Shown one piece after another: positions 34,247 to 48,700 of a stretch of DNA of 64,000 nt. Position numbers and translations under genes: made by a program. The stretch spans positions 59,015,577 through 59,079,576 of the forward strand of contig NC_035448.2 in assembly GCF_002127325.2 (NCBI RefSeq), in the 5' to 3' direction. Position 1 is the first letter of the stretch; each line of letters starts with the position of its first letter. This DNA comes from Helianthus annuus (Eukaryota > Streptophyta > Magnoliopsida > Asterales > Asteraceae). The notes beneath the pieces are model-generated. The model was not told the DNA's origin and searched no databases. It saw only the letters and a list, made by a program, of their open reading frames with translations.

Positions 34247-35081
34247 TATAGTTGGGCCAAGCACATGTGCACTAAAGGATTCAAGTGAATTTAATAAAAT
34301 TGGACTTTGAACTTTTTGTATTATTAAACGTTCGGATTTTTAAGGAATGTATACTTATATTCCAAATTTACTATTTAACTCAATATCTATATAAGTGATT
34401 CATGTACTGAATAAACACATGGGTTGATCCGAGTTCCTGTTTAAATAATTAAATAAGAAGGGGGTCTCCAAGTTAATGGTAGAACCCGAATTTATATGAA
34501 TGCACAATAGATCCGAGATTGTTAAGTGTTATTTTTTTGGTTCATGTTGTTTAATCCGAGCATATGAGTATCGTCGGGTTATGTTTTGAGCGTACCTCTC
34601 AATAACACAATGCATGTTACTAATAATGTCGCCAACTAGAGACATTCACTGTATGTGCCGTATGTTAAATTTGTTAACCTGTAATCAAGAAACACCTGTT
34701 GTTTGGGCATTAGGATATTGCATAGCCCTGCATACACACATACTTATATTTACTGTACATTAGGTCGCGTGTAACGGACCTACATATCATTAACGCGTAG
34801 AAGTACGTATCATATACCGAGCAAACTAAGGTGAGTTCACTACTCTTACACAAGCATGTGTCCCGGGGGACAAACAAACTAATATTCCTGGGAGGAATAC
34901 TTTTAAATGTATTGGTTTAATTTCGATGTTAGTTAATAGATTCAACTCTATGACGAAAGTCCCTACTTACATACCGAGCTAGTTACCTGGGAGGCAACGG
35001 GGTATTAATTGATAGCGCTATTAGGTTTGACAAACCTCACACCGTGCTGGGAGTCGAGCGTGAACTAATGACCTTAAACCG
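34247..35081 (+). repeat. Fossil gypsy LTR, part 2 of 3
   Basis: Related, in inverse orientation, to the LTR at 31750-34150: the CCTCACACCGTG block and TAGCGCTAT occur in both. It is cut at 35081 by the tandem array and resumes at 53026. Confidence 0.72.
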
Positions 35082-38000
35082 TGTCACACCCCGACCACGT
35101 AGGACAACAAACCGTGGCGGAAACGTCGGGGAGTGTTGTAACAGAAGCTATCGTTTCACAACCATGGATACAAAAAGTGTTTTGTTTTATTGATATAATT
35201 AAACATTACATTGTTTTAACACATAGAACAACAAGTTTCATATCGACTATCATAGTTTTAAAGTCACTAAGGCCTCGTCCAGATCCTATGTGACGCATGC
35301 ATCCTAGAAAATCACATTATTCAACCACACCTGAAACATATGTAAAAACAAAGTCAGCAAAGAAATTGCTGGCGAGTACATAGGTTTTATAAGGGTATTG
35401 GAATCATGGCTCGTTTATATGGTGCAATACTTTATTAGACTACAAGAGTCAAAATACAAACCTCGTTTTGAAAAGTGTATTGCAACATAGTTAACCAACT
35501 CAAATCAAGTTGATTACAGTTTATAAAATCTCGTAGCCATGATTCTTAACCCAAAAACATTTTGTTTTAGAAAAACATCTTGTAAAACATCTAGTAAAAA
35601 CTCGTTAATAAAACATCGTTGTGTGACATCGTTTTAAAAATCGTTTACCCAAGTGAACTAAATAACGCCACGGTATGTAATATGTTGAAAACACTTATAT
35701 ATAGGAAGTACCAGCGGCGTATCCACCATGCTTTCAACATATTACACCCGTCTCGTTATCTAAACACTAACCAAAAACCAATCGTTTACCCAAATCGTTT
35801 AACTCGTTAAAATCGTTTCAAAATCGTTAACTCGTTTAAAATCGTTTAAATCATCCTCGTTTTAATTTGTGAAAAACTATATATGGTCGTCTCGCTAACA
35901 ACATTCAAACCTTCGTGACTCGATCACCTCGCTTCTCGTATTAACAAACCACCAAAGGGTAAGTTAACAAACATCATATTCAGTCGCTACCCACAACCCC
36001 CACACATAACCATGGGTGTAGTAAAGTAACGGGATTTGTCAGATCCTATGGTACCATAACCTAATACTGGTCGGTCAGGCCAAAATTAATGAATGTCATT
36101 TGTTATGTAACTACAACCATCAAGTTTTGTTCACATCGTTGAAATCGTTATTAGTTTAGTAAAAATCGTTTTGATCGTTTTTGAAACCATCGTTTTAAAC
36201 TTTGAAAACATTTCGTACATATGAATCACCCCAAAACATTTAAAAACAGTAAAATAGGGGAACTATGTACTCACATGAAGTGCAAAGTATCCTCAATCAA
36301 TAGAACTTCAAACAACCTCAAGCAAACCAAAGGAATCAGGTAGCACCTAGTAATCGAACCACTAGTCAAACAATAGACGCCTAAATCGGACGATCGGACA
36401 GGATGAGGTCTTGTAAACCAAATGAGTGTTGGAACTCATGTGATATGATTTAACAAAGCCTACATCCTAAATTGAAACCTAACCTAAGTGCTTTCGACCC
36501 ATCGCGACCCATTAAGGTAGCTTATGCTACTTTAACGCGTTGTGCGCGCAAATGCGCGTTCGAGACGTCTAACTAGTCCTATGACAAGTATTATATGCCA
36601 AAACATGTTTTAAATATGTTACAAAATCAGTTATGTGACAAAAGTTTAGGTTACATATGTTTAATTACCAATTACGCATGAAAAGGGTAGTTTGGTAATT
36701 TACTTAAGGCATATAAACTACTTATCACACAACTATTTAAACTAGGCGACCATAAGGTATAACCTCGGAAGGTTATTCCCTATGCTATTATGGTCACAAA
36801 ACATGTTTGGTCGGATCCTAATGATCGACCAAACGGGTCGTGTTCGGAAGTCTAAGCGGGTGTTTAGTCCGCTTGACTTACGACTCTACACAAGCACTAA
36901 ACTAAAAAGTGACGAGCTAAATATGTTGAAACATGTTTAGTTAAGTTAGAAAACAGATTAGGTATCAAAACAAACGGTTTTGACACCCTAAAAGTAGCTT
37001 GGTTACAAAATACGCGAGAAAACGCATTCTGGCCGAAGCTACGACTCGTCACTGAGCCTAGATAACGTGGTAATCAGTAGGTATAGTTACTAGGGACTAT
37101 AACCATCGTGATTACGCTCACGTTATGAAGTTCAAACGAACTTCGCATTGACCATAAACTGGTCAAAGCAGAAAGTCAAACACAGTTTGACTTTAACGAT
37201 AGAAACGAATGAAAAGAACGAAAGAATACTTACAGAAGGTCCCCGCAAGCTCTTGATCTGATTTACTCTCAGGTATGAAGCATAAACTTCAACTTAGAGA
37301 GCCAAAATCAGATTCAAGTGTGCTTTGGGAGTGAAATGGGTTTGGCTATTTATAGGAATTCAAGAACCGTTAAGATCGTTCGTCGAAAAACATGCTTTGA
37401 TCTAGACCTTACATGTGGGCACATGGTTTTCAAAACCATGGGAATACTTAAAACCATCAAATGGTATTGCCAAACAAGGATCAAAACCACCCATGTGTGG
37501 CACATTGTTTTGAAATACCATGGGTGCCTAAAAAAATGGACCAAGTTCAATGTATCTACCAGAAATTTCAAAAATGGTCCCTGCACTTGTAAAAGTTGAT
37601 TTTTTGGCACTTTTAAACCCCTTTAACCTCATTTCAAGGCTCTAAAATGATGTTAAAGTATAGGGAACTTAAAATATGCTCAAAGACATCACTGATGTCG
37701 GTTCGTTTGGCCGTACGGTTGCGTTATTCGGTTAATTACGACGGAAGTCGTAACGAACGCAAAAACGATCCAAATTACGCGAAGAATGGAATTTTATCAT
37801 GCCAATCACTAAAATAAAATATTTTAATGATTTCATAAATCTTTTTGGAAGTCCGGATATATTCAGAATGTAAGATATGCGCGGAAATGCAAACTTATGC
37901 ACTTTTTGACTTTTTTCTCCCTATTGATCAAATAAGTTTATTTTTCTCACTAAACACCTCAAAGCCTATTTCTAAGCTATGTAAAGGCTATTTAGGGTAT

Positions 38001-38409
38001 GTTTAACTTATGATCAAGTTCCGGAATGTTCATTACTACACAAATCGGTATAGTTTCGCAGTTTGACATAAATAGTTCCTTCGATCGAACAAACTTGATT
38101 TCAACACACCAAACCATCCAAAACTTATTTCTAAGTTATGTGGAGGTTATTTAAGGTATGTTAAGCCTATTTCACTATTCCGGAGTGTTTGTTGCATTAA
38201 ACTGGTTATATTTACGCATCGGCGCGCGTATAACCTTCCAAAAAGCGATTTAGAGCTTGAAATTGGAATCGAATCAAATTGAGAAATCACCAAACATAAA
38301 TACACACATAATAACACAAAAACACATATAATAACACCAAAGCACATTGTTTTATTAATAAATAACATTGTTTTACATTGAACTACGATTATAGAACACA
38401 GTTGTCACA
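35082..38409 (-). repeat. Array LTR 1 (left)
   Basis: Plus-strand ends TGTCACACCCCGACC and GTTGTCACA. Around 35780-35850 and 36130-36200 it is rich in AATCGTTT words. In minus orientation this is the 3' LTR; the tract AGTAGGGGAGAC lies next to its inner edge at 38410-38422. Confidence 0.92.
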
Positions 38410-38444
38410 GTCTCCCCTACTTCAGGAAATTTCGTCCCGAAATT

Positions 38445-41400
38445 TTAACTTGTGGAAGCTTGTGAAAACAAATGTGGATATTTCGCCTTCATCTGGTCCT
38501 CACATTCCCAAGTAAACTCTGGGCCACGTTTGGACTCCCAACGAACTTTGACTAATTTAATCCGTTTGTTCTTCAATTGTTTGAAAGTACGGTCCACGAT
38601 CTCCACGGGTTTCTCGACAAAGTGCATCGTTTCATCGATTTGGATCTCGTCAAGAGGAATGTGAAGATCAGCGTCAGCTAAACACTTTCGCAAATTGGAC
38701 ACATGAAAAGTCGGATGAATATTACCAAGCTCTGGAGGTAGCTCTAGTCAATAGGCAACCTTCCCAATTCTTTCCACAATCTTGAATGGTCCTACATATC
38801 GAGGTGCAAGTTTTCCTTTCTTTCCAAATCTCACGACTCCTTTCCAAGGTGAAACCTTGAGTAGGACACGATCTCTGACTTGGAATTCTAAGGGCTAGCG
38901 TCGCATATCCGCATAACTCTTTTGACGGCTTCGAGCTGTCAGAAGATTATCGCGGATTTTCTTGATTTTTGTCTGTTGTTTCAAGAACGAGCTCAGGTCT
39001 AGTAAGCGAAGCTTCACCGATCTCATTCCAACAGACAGGTGAACGACATTTTCGACCGTAGAGAGCTTTGAATGGTGACATATTAATGCTAGCATGATAA
39101 CTATTGTTGTAAGAGAACTCGATCAATGGCAGATGAGAATCCCAATTACCACCAAAGTCTATCAAGCATGCTCTAAGCATATCCTCCAAAGTTTGAATCA
39201 TTCTCTCAAATTGACCATCTGTTTGGGGATGATAAGCAGTGCTTAGATTCAGTTGGGTTCCCACAGCAGATTGCATGGTCTTCCAAAAATGAGATGAAAA
39301 TCGGGCATCACGATCAGAGATGATATCCAGAGGAACACCATGTCGTGTCATAATCTCATCAACATAAACCTTTGCAAGTTTATCAGCAGATAGGTCCTCA
39401 CGAATTGGAATAAAATGAGCTGATTTTGTTAATCGATTGATAACAACCCAAATAGCATCATGACCTTTAGACGTACGCGGTAACTTAGTGATGAGATCGA
39501 TCGCAATGTTCTCCCACTTCCAAACCGGTATCTCTGGTTGTACAAGCAACCCAGAAGGTCGTTGATGTTCAGCCTTAACTTTGAGACAAGTTAGGCATTT
39601 CGATACGTACAAGGCAACATCCTTCTTCATACCAGGCCACCAGCACTGAGTACGAAGATCCTTATACATTTTATCAGCACCAGGATGGATAGAATATCGA
39701 GACTTATGAGATTCGTTCATTACCAAGGTGTGAAGATCATCTTGTTTCGGAATCCACAAACGATCCTTGAAATAGAGCAAACCATCTTCTTTCGCTTCAA
39801 GTTTAAGGTCAAGCTGACGTGGTAATTCCTTACCCATCAAATTTTGTGAAACACAAAATTGCTGAGCTTGAAGGACATGAGATTGATATCAGATAGAGTT
39901 CGAACAGAATGAAGCTTGACTCACTCCTTTCGACTAAGCGCATCGGCTACAACATTCGCCTTACCAGGGTGGTAGCAAATCTCGCAATCGTAATCGCTCA
40001 AGAGCTCGTCCCAACATCGTTGCCTCATGTTCAGCTCTTTCTGATTAAGAATATGCTGGAGACTTTTGTGGTCTGTAAAAACCACACACTTCGTTCCATA
40101 GAGGTAGTGTCTCCAGATTTTGAGCGCGAAAAACACAGCTCCTTACTCAAGATCATGAGTCGTGTAGTTCTTCTCATGAATTTTCAGCTGTCTAGATGCA
40201 TATGCAATAACTTTACCTCGTTGCATGAGGACGCAACCAAGGCCTAAGTTGGACACATCGGAGTAGACAACGAAATCATCGCTTCCCTCGAGCAGAGATA
40301 GAACATGAGCATTACAAAGCTTCTGCTTCAGCGTTTGGAACGCATCTTCTTGCTTGGGTCCCTACTCAAAAGGCTTATTCTTCTGAGTCAAAGCAGTGAG
40401 TGGAACCGCAATCTTCGAGAAATTTGAAATGAATCGACGATAATAACCAGCAAGACCAAGAAAAGATCGAATCTCTGTCGGTGTTGTCGGTGTATTCCTC
40501 TCCTTAATAGCAGCAATCTTGGATGGATCCACATGAATACCCTGCTCGTTGACTATATGACCCAAGAATTGAACTTCTTTAAGCCAGAATTCACACTTAG
40601 AGAATTTAGCAAAAAGTTGTTCCTTCTTCAGGAGTTCCAAAGTCAAACGAAGGTATTGCTCGTGCTCGGCTCGAGACTTCGAATAGACAAGAATATCGTC
40701 GATGAACACAATAATGAGCTTGTCTAAATAAGGTTTACAGACCTATTCATTAAGTCCATGAAGATGGCTGGAGCATTTGTCAAACAAAAGGCATGACTGT
40801 AAACTCGTAATGGCTATATCTTGTGCGGAAAGCAGTTTTGGGAATATCTTCTTCGAGAACACGAAGTTGATGATACCCAGAACGCAGATCGATCTTGGAA
40901 AGGCATGAAGCACCTTGCAGCTGGTCGAAGAGATCATCAATTCGAGGTAGGAGATATCGATTCTTGATGGTAAGCTTATTCAGCTCACGATAATCGATAC
41001 ACATTCAAAAAGACCCATCTTTCTTTTTCACAAAGAGGACAGGAGCTCCCCAAGGTGAAAAGCTCGGTCGGATGAATCCTTTATCAGATAACTCTTGAAG
41101 CTGCTTCGATAATTCTTGCATCTCCGACGGTGCAAGTCGATAAGGCGCTTTTGCAATTAGGTTGGCATTGGTACGAGGCCAATATGAAACTCGACTTGAC
41201 GAACTGGAGGCAAACCAGGCAGTTCATCAGGAAACACCTCTGGATAATCCCGAACAATCGGAATATCATGAATACTCTTGCTCTTGCTTTCTCCTCGGTG
41301 ACATGTGTTAGAAAAGCGACATATCCTTTTCGTAAATACCTTTGGGCTTCCATACATGACATAAGCTTCAATCCACCTGAAGGTTTCTCGCCACGAACTT

Positions 41401-41890
41401 CCAAAACATCGCCAGAAGACAAAGGAATGTGAACGATCTTATCAAAACAATCCACCTCAGCATGATGTTTGGTTAACCAATCCATCCCCGCAATAATATT
41501 GAAACTCCCAAGTTGCATCGGCGTGCGGTCAATGGGAAAAAGATGGTTATCAAGGTTCAATTGACAACCACGAATAACAGAATCGAGAACAAGAGGTTTA
41601 CTAGAAGCAACTTCGACAGATAAGGGTTTCCCCAGTTTAGTTCTAGGTATCGCAAGCAAAGGCTCAAAAGACAAAGAAACAAAACTTCTATCGACTCCAG
41701 AATCAAAAAAAAATAGATGCACGTCGATTGTTAACAAGAAACGTACCGTTCACTAGAAAGGTACCATCAACAATGAGGTGGTCAGCTCGGGCCTCATTTG
41801 CATTCAGATTGAATGCTCCTCCATGAGCGGGATCGACAATTGGAAAAACACAAGAGGCATCGACAAAACGCAAGAGAGGCGATCATTTGT
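38445..41890 (-). pseudogene. Pol of array unit 1 (protease, RT, RNase H, integrase, chromodomain), broken
   Basis: Reading leftward: aspartic protease with FFDSGVDRSF (41737-41084; Asp-Ser-Gly active site); the RT N-part with [30 protein letters not shown] (from 41004); the RT catalytic FIDD box (near 40700); RNase H with [10 protein letters not shown] (40136-39921); integrase 39840-38947 with an H-H-C-C finger (CLTCLKVK) and catalytic Asp in [10 protein letters not shown], Asp in IISDRDARF and Glu in [12 protein letters not shown]; the GPY/F region; and a chromodomain (38702-38445, TWECEDQMKAKYP). Stops sit before MCIDYREL, after KPFE, after DLE, after SRKE, in ADMRR and in KVAY, and a base is lost after VMPF. 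Private to this copy are a one-base loss near 40740 and a shorter A run near 41705. The chromodomain order indicates the Tekay/Del clade. Confidence 0.9.
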
Positions 41891-42354
41891 TCGTTACCTC
41901 GAACAAACAAACGACACGCAGAGATTAATCAAAGTAAATGGGTTAATATAATGTATCACCGAAGACATGCTCGCCTATAAGTGGACACTCACCCCAAGAG
42001 TTCCCAGGTAAGAGTGACTGGTCCGATACTGCGGATTTGTACGAACACTCTAGCCTTAGACAGAAGACCCAGGGTACAGGCACCCACTCTTCCAGTTCGC
42101 ACGTGTTCACACTATTTAGACCCAAACTTTAACGAGATTTTGAAAACTTAAAGGGTTCGAAACCTTATAACTAAGGGTTCAAAACCTAGTAATCAATCAT
42201 CCTAGAACAGATGATTAGTTTTCAAAGCGGATTCGAATTTTGTGTTCTCATTATGGTTATCACCTAAGGATAGGTGACGGTATTGTTTTAAAATCTAAAC
42301 GCAAGTAAACTTGTGTTAGGGTCAAAGCATTACTAATAACCTAATTCCCTATAG
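41891..42354 (-). other. Short leader of array unit 1, gag missing
   Basis: Only about 460 bp separate the primer site from the protease, too little for a gypsy gag (normally more than 1 kb). Gag was deleted before the unit was duplicated, because unit 2 has the same gap (about 49215-49662). Confidence 0.75.
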
Positions 42355-42372
42355 CCATTGGCTCTGATACCA
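42355..42372 (-). promoter_or_regulatory. Primer binding site of array unit 1
   Basis: On the minus strand TGGTATCAGAGCCAATGG, complementary to initiator tRNA-Met, 8 bases from the middle LTR. Confidence 0.9.
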
Positions 42373-42380
42373 ACTTCTTC

Positions 42381-45300
42381 TGTCACACCCCGACCATGTA
42401 GGACAACAAACCGTGGCGGAAACGTCGGGGAGTGTTGTAACAGAAGCTATCGTTTCACAACCATGGATACAAAAAGTGTTTTGTTTTATTGATATAATTA
42501 AACATTACATTGTTTTAACACATAGAACAACAAGTTTCATATCGACTATCATAGTTTTAAAGTCACTAAGGCCTCGTCCAGATCCTATGTGACGCATGCA
42601 TCCTAGAAAATCACATCATTCAACCACACCTGAAACATATGTAAAAACAAAGTCAGCAAAGAAATTGCTGGCGAGTACATAGGTTTTATAAGGGTATTGG
42701 AATCATGGCTCGTTTATATGGTGCAATACTTTATTAGACTACAAGAGTCAAAATACAAACCTCGTTTTGAAAAGTGTATTGCATCATAGTTAACCAACTC
42801 AAATCAAGTTGATTACAGTTTATAAAATCTCGTAGCCATGATTCTTAACCCAAAAACATTTTGTTTTAGAAAAACATCTTGTAAAACATCTAGTAAAAAC
42901 TCGTTAATAAAACATCGTTGTGTGACATCGTTTTAAAAATCGTTTACCCAAGTGAACTAAATAACGCCACGGTATGTAATATGTTGAAAACACTTATATA
43001 TAGGAAGTACCAGCGGCGTATCCACCATGCTTTCAACATATTACACCCGTCTCGTTATCTAAACACTAGCCAAAAACCAATCGTTTACCCAAATCGTTTA
43101 ACTCGTTAAAATCGTTTCAAAATCGTTAACTCGTTTAAAATCGTTTAAATCATCCTCGTTTTAATTTGTGAAAATCTATATATGGTCGTCTCGCTAACAA
43201 CATTCAAACCTTCGTGACTCGATCACCTCGCTTCTCGCTTCTCGTATTAACAAACCACCAAAGGGTAAGTTAACAAACATCATATTCAGTCGCTACCCAC
43301 AACCCCCACACATAACCATGGGTGTAGTAAAGTAACGGGATTTGTCAGATCCTATGGTACCATAACCTAATACTGGTCGGTCGGGCCAAAATTAATGAAT
43401 GTCATTTGTTATGTAACTACAACCATCAAGTTTTGTTCACATTGTTGAAATCGTTATTAGTTTAGTAAAAATCGTTTTGATCGTTTTTGAAACCATCGTT
43501 TTAAACTTTGAAAACATTTCGTACATATGAATCACCCCAAAACATTTAAAAACAGTAAAATAGGGGAACTATGTACTCACATGAAGTGCAAAGTATCCTC
43601 AATCAATAGAACTTCAAACAACCTCAAGCAAACCAAAGGAATCAGGTAGCACCTAGTAATCGAACCACTAGTCAAACAATAGACGCCTAAATCGGACGAT
43701 CGGACAGGATGAGGTCTTGTAAACCAAATGAGTGTTGGAACTCATGTGATATGATTTAACAAAGCCTACATCCTAAATTGAAACCTAACCTAAGTGCTTT
43801 CGACCCATCGCGACCCATTAAGGTAGCTTATGCTACTTTAACGCGTCGTGCGCGCAAATGCGCGTTCGAGACGTCTAACTAGTCCTATGACAAGTATTAT
43901 ATGCCAAAACATGTTTTAAATATGTTACAAAATCAGTTATGTGACAAAAGTTTAGGTTACATATGTTTAATTACCAATTACGCATGAAAAGGGTAGTTTG
44001 GTAATTTACTTAAGGCATATAAACTACTTATCACACAACTATTTAAACTAGGCGACCATAAGGTATAACCTCGGAAGGTTATTCCCTATGCTATTATGGT
44101 CACAAAACATGTTTGGTCGGATCCTAATGATCGACCAAACGGGTCGTGTTCGGAAGTCTAAGCGGGTGTTTAGTCCGCTTGACTTACGACTCTACACAAG
44201 CACTAAACTAAAAAGTGACGAGCTAAATATGTTGAAACATGTTTAGTTAAGTTAGAAAACAGATTTGGTATCAAAACAAACGGTTTTGACACCCTAAAAG
44301 TAGCTTGGTTACAAAATACGCGAGAAAACGCATTCTGGCCGAAGCTACGACTCGTCACTGAGCCTAGATAACGTGGTAATCAGTAGGTATAGTTACTAGG
44401 GACTATAACCATCGTGATTACGCTCACGTTATGAAGTTCAAACGAACTTCGCGTTGACCATAAACTGGTCAAAGCAGAAAGTCAAACACAGTTTGACTTT
44501 AACGATAGAAACGAATGAAAAGAACGAAAGAATACTTACAGAAGGTCCCCGCAAGCTCTTGATCCGATTTACTCTTAGGTATGAAGCATAAACTTCAACT
44601 TAGAGAGCCAAAATCAGATTCAAGTGTGCTTTGGGAGTGAAATGGGTTTGGGTATTTATAGGAATTCAAGAACCGTTAAGATCGTTCGTCAAAAAACATG
44701 CTTTGATCTAGACCTTACATGTGGGCACATGGTTTTCAAAACCATGGGAATACTTAAAACCATCAAATGGTATTGCAAAACAAGGATCAAAACCACCCAT
44801 GTGTGGCACATTGTTTTGAAATACCATGGGTGCCTAAAAAATGGACCAAGTTCAATGTATCTACCAGAAATTTCAAAAATGGTCCCTGCACTTGTAAAAG
44901 TTGATTTTTTGGCACTTTTAAACCCCTTTAACCTCATTTCAAGGCTCTAAAATGATGTTAAAGTATAGGGAACTTAAAATATGCTCAAAGACATCACTGA
45001 TGTCGGTTCGTTTGGCCGTACGGTTGCGTTATTCGGTTAATTACGACGGAAGTCGTAACGAACGCAAAAACGATCCAAATTACGCGAAGAATGGAATTTT
45101 ATCATGCCAATCACTAAAATAAAATATTTTAATGATTTCATAAATCTTTTTGGAAGTCCGGATATATTCAGAATGTAAGATATGCGCGGAAATGCAAACT
45201 TATGCACTTTTTGACTTTTTTCTCCCTATTGATCAAATAAGTTTATTTTTCTCACTAAACACCTCAAAGCCTATTTCTAAGCTATGTAAAGGCTATTTAG

Positions 45301-45714
45301 GGTATGTTTAACTTATGATCAAGTTCCGGAATGTTCATTACTACACAAATCGGTATAGTTTCGCAGTTTGACATAAATAGTTCCTTCGATCGAACAAACT
45401 TGATTTCAACACACCAAACCATCCAAAACTTATTTCTAAGTTATGTGGAGGTTATTTAAGGTATGTTAAGCCTATTTCACTATTCCGGAGTGTTTGTTGC
45501 ATTAAACTGGTTATATTTACGCATCGGCGCGCGTATAACCTTCCAAAAAGCGATTTAGAGCTTGAAATTGGAATCGAATCAAATTGAGAAATCACCAAAC
45601 ATAAATACACACATAATAACACAAAAACACATATAATAACACCAAAGCACATTGTTTTATTAATAAATAACATTGTTTTACATTGAACTACGATTATAGA
45701 ACACAGTTGTCACA
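42381..45714 (-). repeat. Array LTR 2 (middle, chimeric)
   Basis: Left of about 44841 it shares every diagnostic base I found with LTR 3. From 44888 on it shares every one with LTR 1. It is both the 5' LTR of unit 1 and the 3' LTR of unit 2. Confidence 0.92.
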
Positions 45715-45749
45715 GTCTCCCCTACTTCAGGAAATTTCGTCCCGAAATT

Positions 45750-48700
45750 TTAACTTGTGGAAGCTTGTGAAAACAAATGTGGATATTTCGCCTTCATCTG
45801 GTCCTCACATTCCCAAGTAAACTCTGGGCCACGTTTGGACTCCCAACGAACTTTGACTAATTTAATCCGTTTGTTCTTCAATTGTTTGAAAGTACGGTCC
45901 ACGATCTCCACGGGTTTCTCGACAAAGTGCATCGTTTCATCGATTTGGATCTCGTCAAGAGGAATGTGAAGATCAGCGTCAGCTAAACACTTTCGCAAAT
46001 TGGACACATGAAAAGTCGGATGAATATTACCAAGCTCTGGAGGTAGCTCTAGTCAATAGGCAACCTTCCCAATTCTTTCCACAATCTTGAATGGTCCTAC
46101 ATATCGAGGTGCAAGTTTTCCTTTCTTTCCAAATCTCACGACTCCTTTCCAAGGTGAAACCTTGAGTAGGACACGATCTCTGACTTGGAATTCTAAGGGC
46201 TAGCGTCGCATATCCGCATAACTCTTTTGACGGCTTCGAGCTGTCAGAAGATTATCGCGGATTTTCTTGATTTTTGTCTGTTGTTTCAAGAACGAGCTCA
46301 GGTCTAGTAAGCGAAGCTTCACCGATCTCATTCCAACAGACAGGTGAACGACATTTTCGACCGTAGAGAGCTTTGAATGGCGACATATTAATGCTAGCAT
46401 GATAACTATTGTTGTAAGAGAACTCGATCAATGGCAGATGAGAATCCCAATTACCACCAAAGTCTATCAAGCATGCTCTAAGCATATCCTCCAAAGTTTG
46501 AATCATTCTCTCAAATTGACCATCTGTTTGGGGATGATAAGCAGTGCTTAGATTCAGTTGGGTTCCCACAGCAGATTGCATGGTCTTCCAAAAATGAGAT
46601 GAAAATCGGGCATCACGATCAGAGATGATATCCAGAGGAACACCATGTCGTGTCATAATCTCATCAACATAAACCTTTGCAAGTTTATCAGCAGATAGGT
46701 CCTCACGAATTGGAATAAAATGAGCTGATTTTGTTAATCGATTGATAACAACCCAAATAGCATCATGACCTTTAGACGTACGCGGTAACTTAGTGATGAG
46801 ATCGATCGCAATGTTCTCCCACTTCCAAACCGGTATCTCTGGTTGTACAAGCAACCCAGAAGGTCGTTGATGTTCAGCCTTAACTTTGAGACAAGTTAGG
46901 CATTTCGATACGTACAAGGCAACATCCTTCTTCATACCAGGCCACCAGCACTGAGTACGAAGATCCTTATACATTTTATCAGCACCAGGATGGATAGAAT
47001 ATCGAGACTTATGAGATTCGTTCATTACCAAGGTGTGAAGATCATCTTGTTTCGGAATCCACAAACGATCCTTGAAATAGAGCAAACCATCTTCTTTCGC
47101 TTCAAGTTTAAGGTCAAGCTGACGTGGTAATTCCTTACCCATCAAATTTTGTGAAACACAAAATTGCTGAGCTTGAAGGACATGAGATTGATATCAGATA
47201 GAGTTCGAACAGAATGAAGCTTGACTCACTCCTTTCGACTAAGCGCATCGGCTACAACATTCGCCTTACCAGGGTGGTAGCAAATCTCGCAATCGTAATC
47301 GCTCAAGAGCTCGTCCCAACATCGTTGCCTCATGTTCAGCTCTTTCTGATTAAGAATATGCTGGAGACTTTTGTGGTCTGTAAAAACCACACACTTCGTT
47401 CCATAGAGGTAGTGTCTCCAGATTTTGAGCGCGAAAAACACAGCTCCTTACTCAAGATCATGAGTCGTGTAGTTCTTCTCATGAATTTTCAGCTGTCTAG
47501 ATGCATATGCAATAACTTTACCTCGTTGCATGAGGACGCAACCAAGGCCTAAGTTGGACACATCGGAGTAGACAACGAAATCATCGCTTCCCTCGAGCAG
47601 AGATAGAACATGAGCATTACAAAGCTTCTGCTTCAGCGTTTGGAACGCATCTTCTTGCTTGGGTCCCTACTCAAAAGGCTTATTCTTCTGAGTCAAAGCA
47701 GTGAGTGGAACCGCAATCTTCGAGAAATTTGAAATGAATCGACGATAATAACCAGCAAGACCAAGAAAAGATCGAATCTCTGTCGGTGTTGTCGGTGTAT
47801 TCCTCTCCTTAATAGCAGCAATCTTGGATGGATCCACATGAATACCCTGCTCGTTGACTATATGACCCAAGAATTGAACTTCTTTAAGCCAGAATTCACA
47901 CTTAGAGAATTTAGCAAAAAGTTGTTCCTTCTTCAGGAGTTCCAAAGTCAAACGAAGGTATTGCTCGTGCTCGGCTCGAGACTTCGAATAGACAAGAATA
48001 TCGTCGATGAACACAATAATGAGCTTGTCTAAATAAGGTTTACAGACCCTATTCATTAAGTCCATGAAGATGGCTGGAGCATTTGTCAAACAAAAGGCAT
48101 GACTGTAAACTCGTAATGGCTATATCTTGTGCGGAAAGCAGTTTTGGGAATATCTTCTTCGAGAACACGAAGTTGATGATACCCAGAACGCAGATCGATC
48201 TTGGAAAGGCATGAAGCACCTTGCAGCTGGTCGAAGAGATCATCAATTCGAGGTAGGAGATATCGATTCTTGATGGTAAGCTTATTCAGCTCACGATAAT
48301 CGATACACATTCAAAAAGACCCATCTTTCTTTTTCACAAAGAGGACAGGAGCTCCCCAAGGTGAAAAGCTCGGTCGGATGAATCCTTTATCAGATAACTC
48401 TTGAAGCTGCTTCGATAATTCTTGCATCTCCGACGGTGCAAGTCGATAAGGCGCTTTTGCAATTGGGTTGGCATTGGTACGAGGCCAATATGAAACTCGA
48501 CTTGACGAACTGGAGGCAAACCAGGCAGTTCATCAGGAAACACCTCTGGATAATCCCGAACAATCGGAATATCATGAATACTCTTGCTCTTGCTTTCTCC
48601 TCGGTGACATGTGTTAGAAAAGCGACATATCCTTTTCGTAAATACCTTTGGGCTTCCATACATGACATAAGCTTCAATCCACCTGAAGGTTTCTCGCCAC

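Noticed and set aside
39909..40247. 112-codon plus-strand frame (and its copy at 47214-47552)
   Set aside because: Antisense of the RNase H region of the gypsy pol relics.
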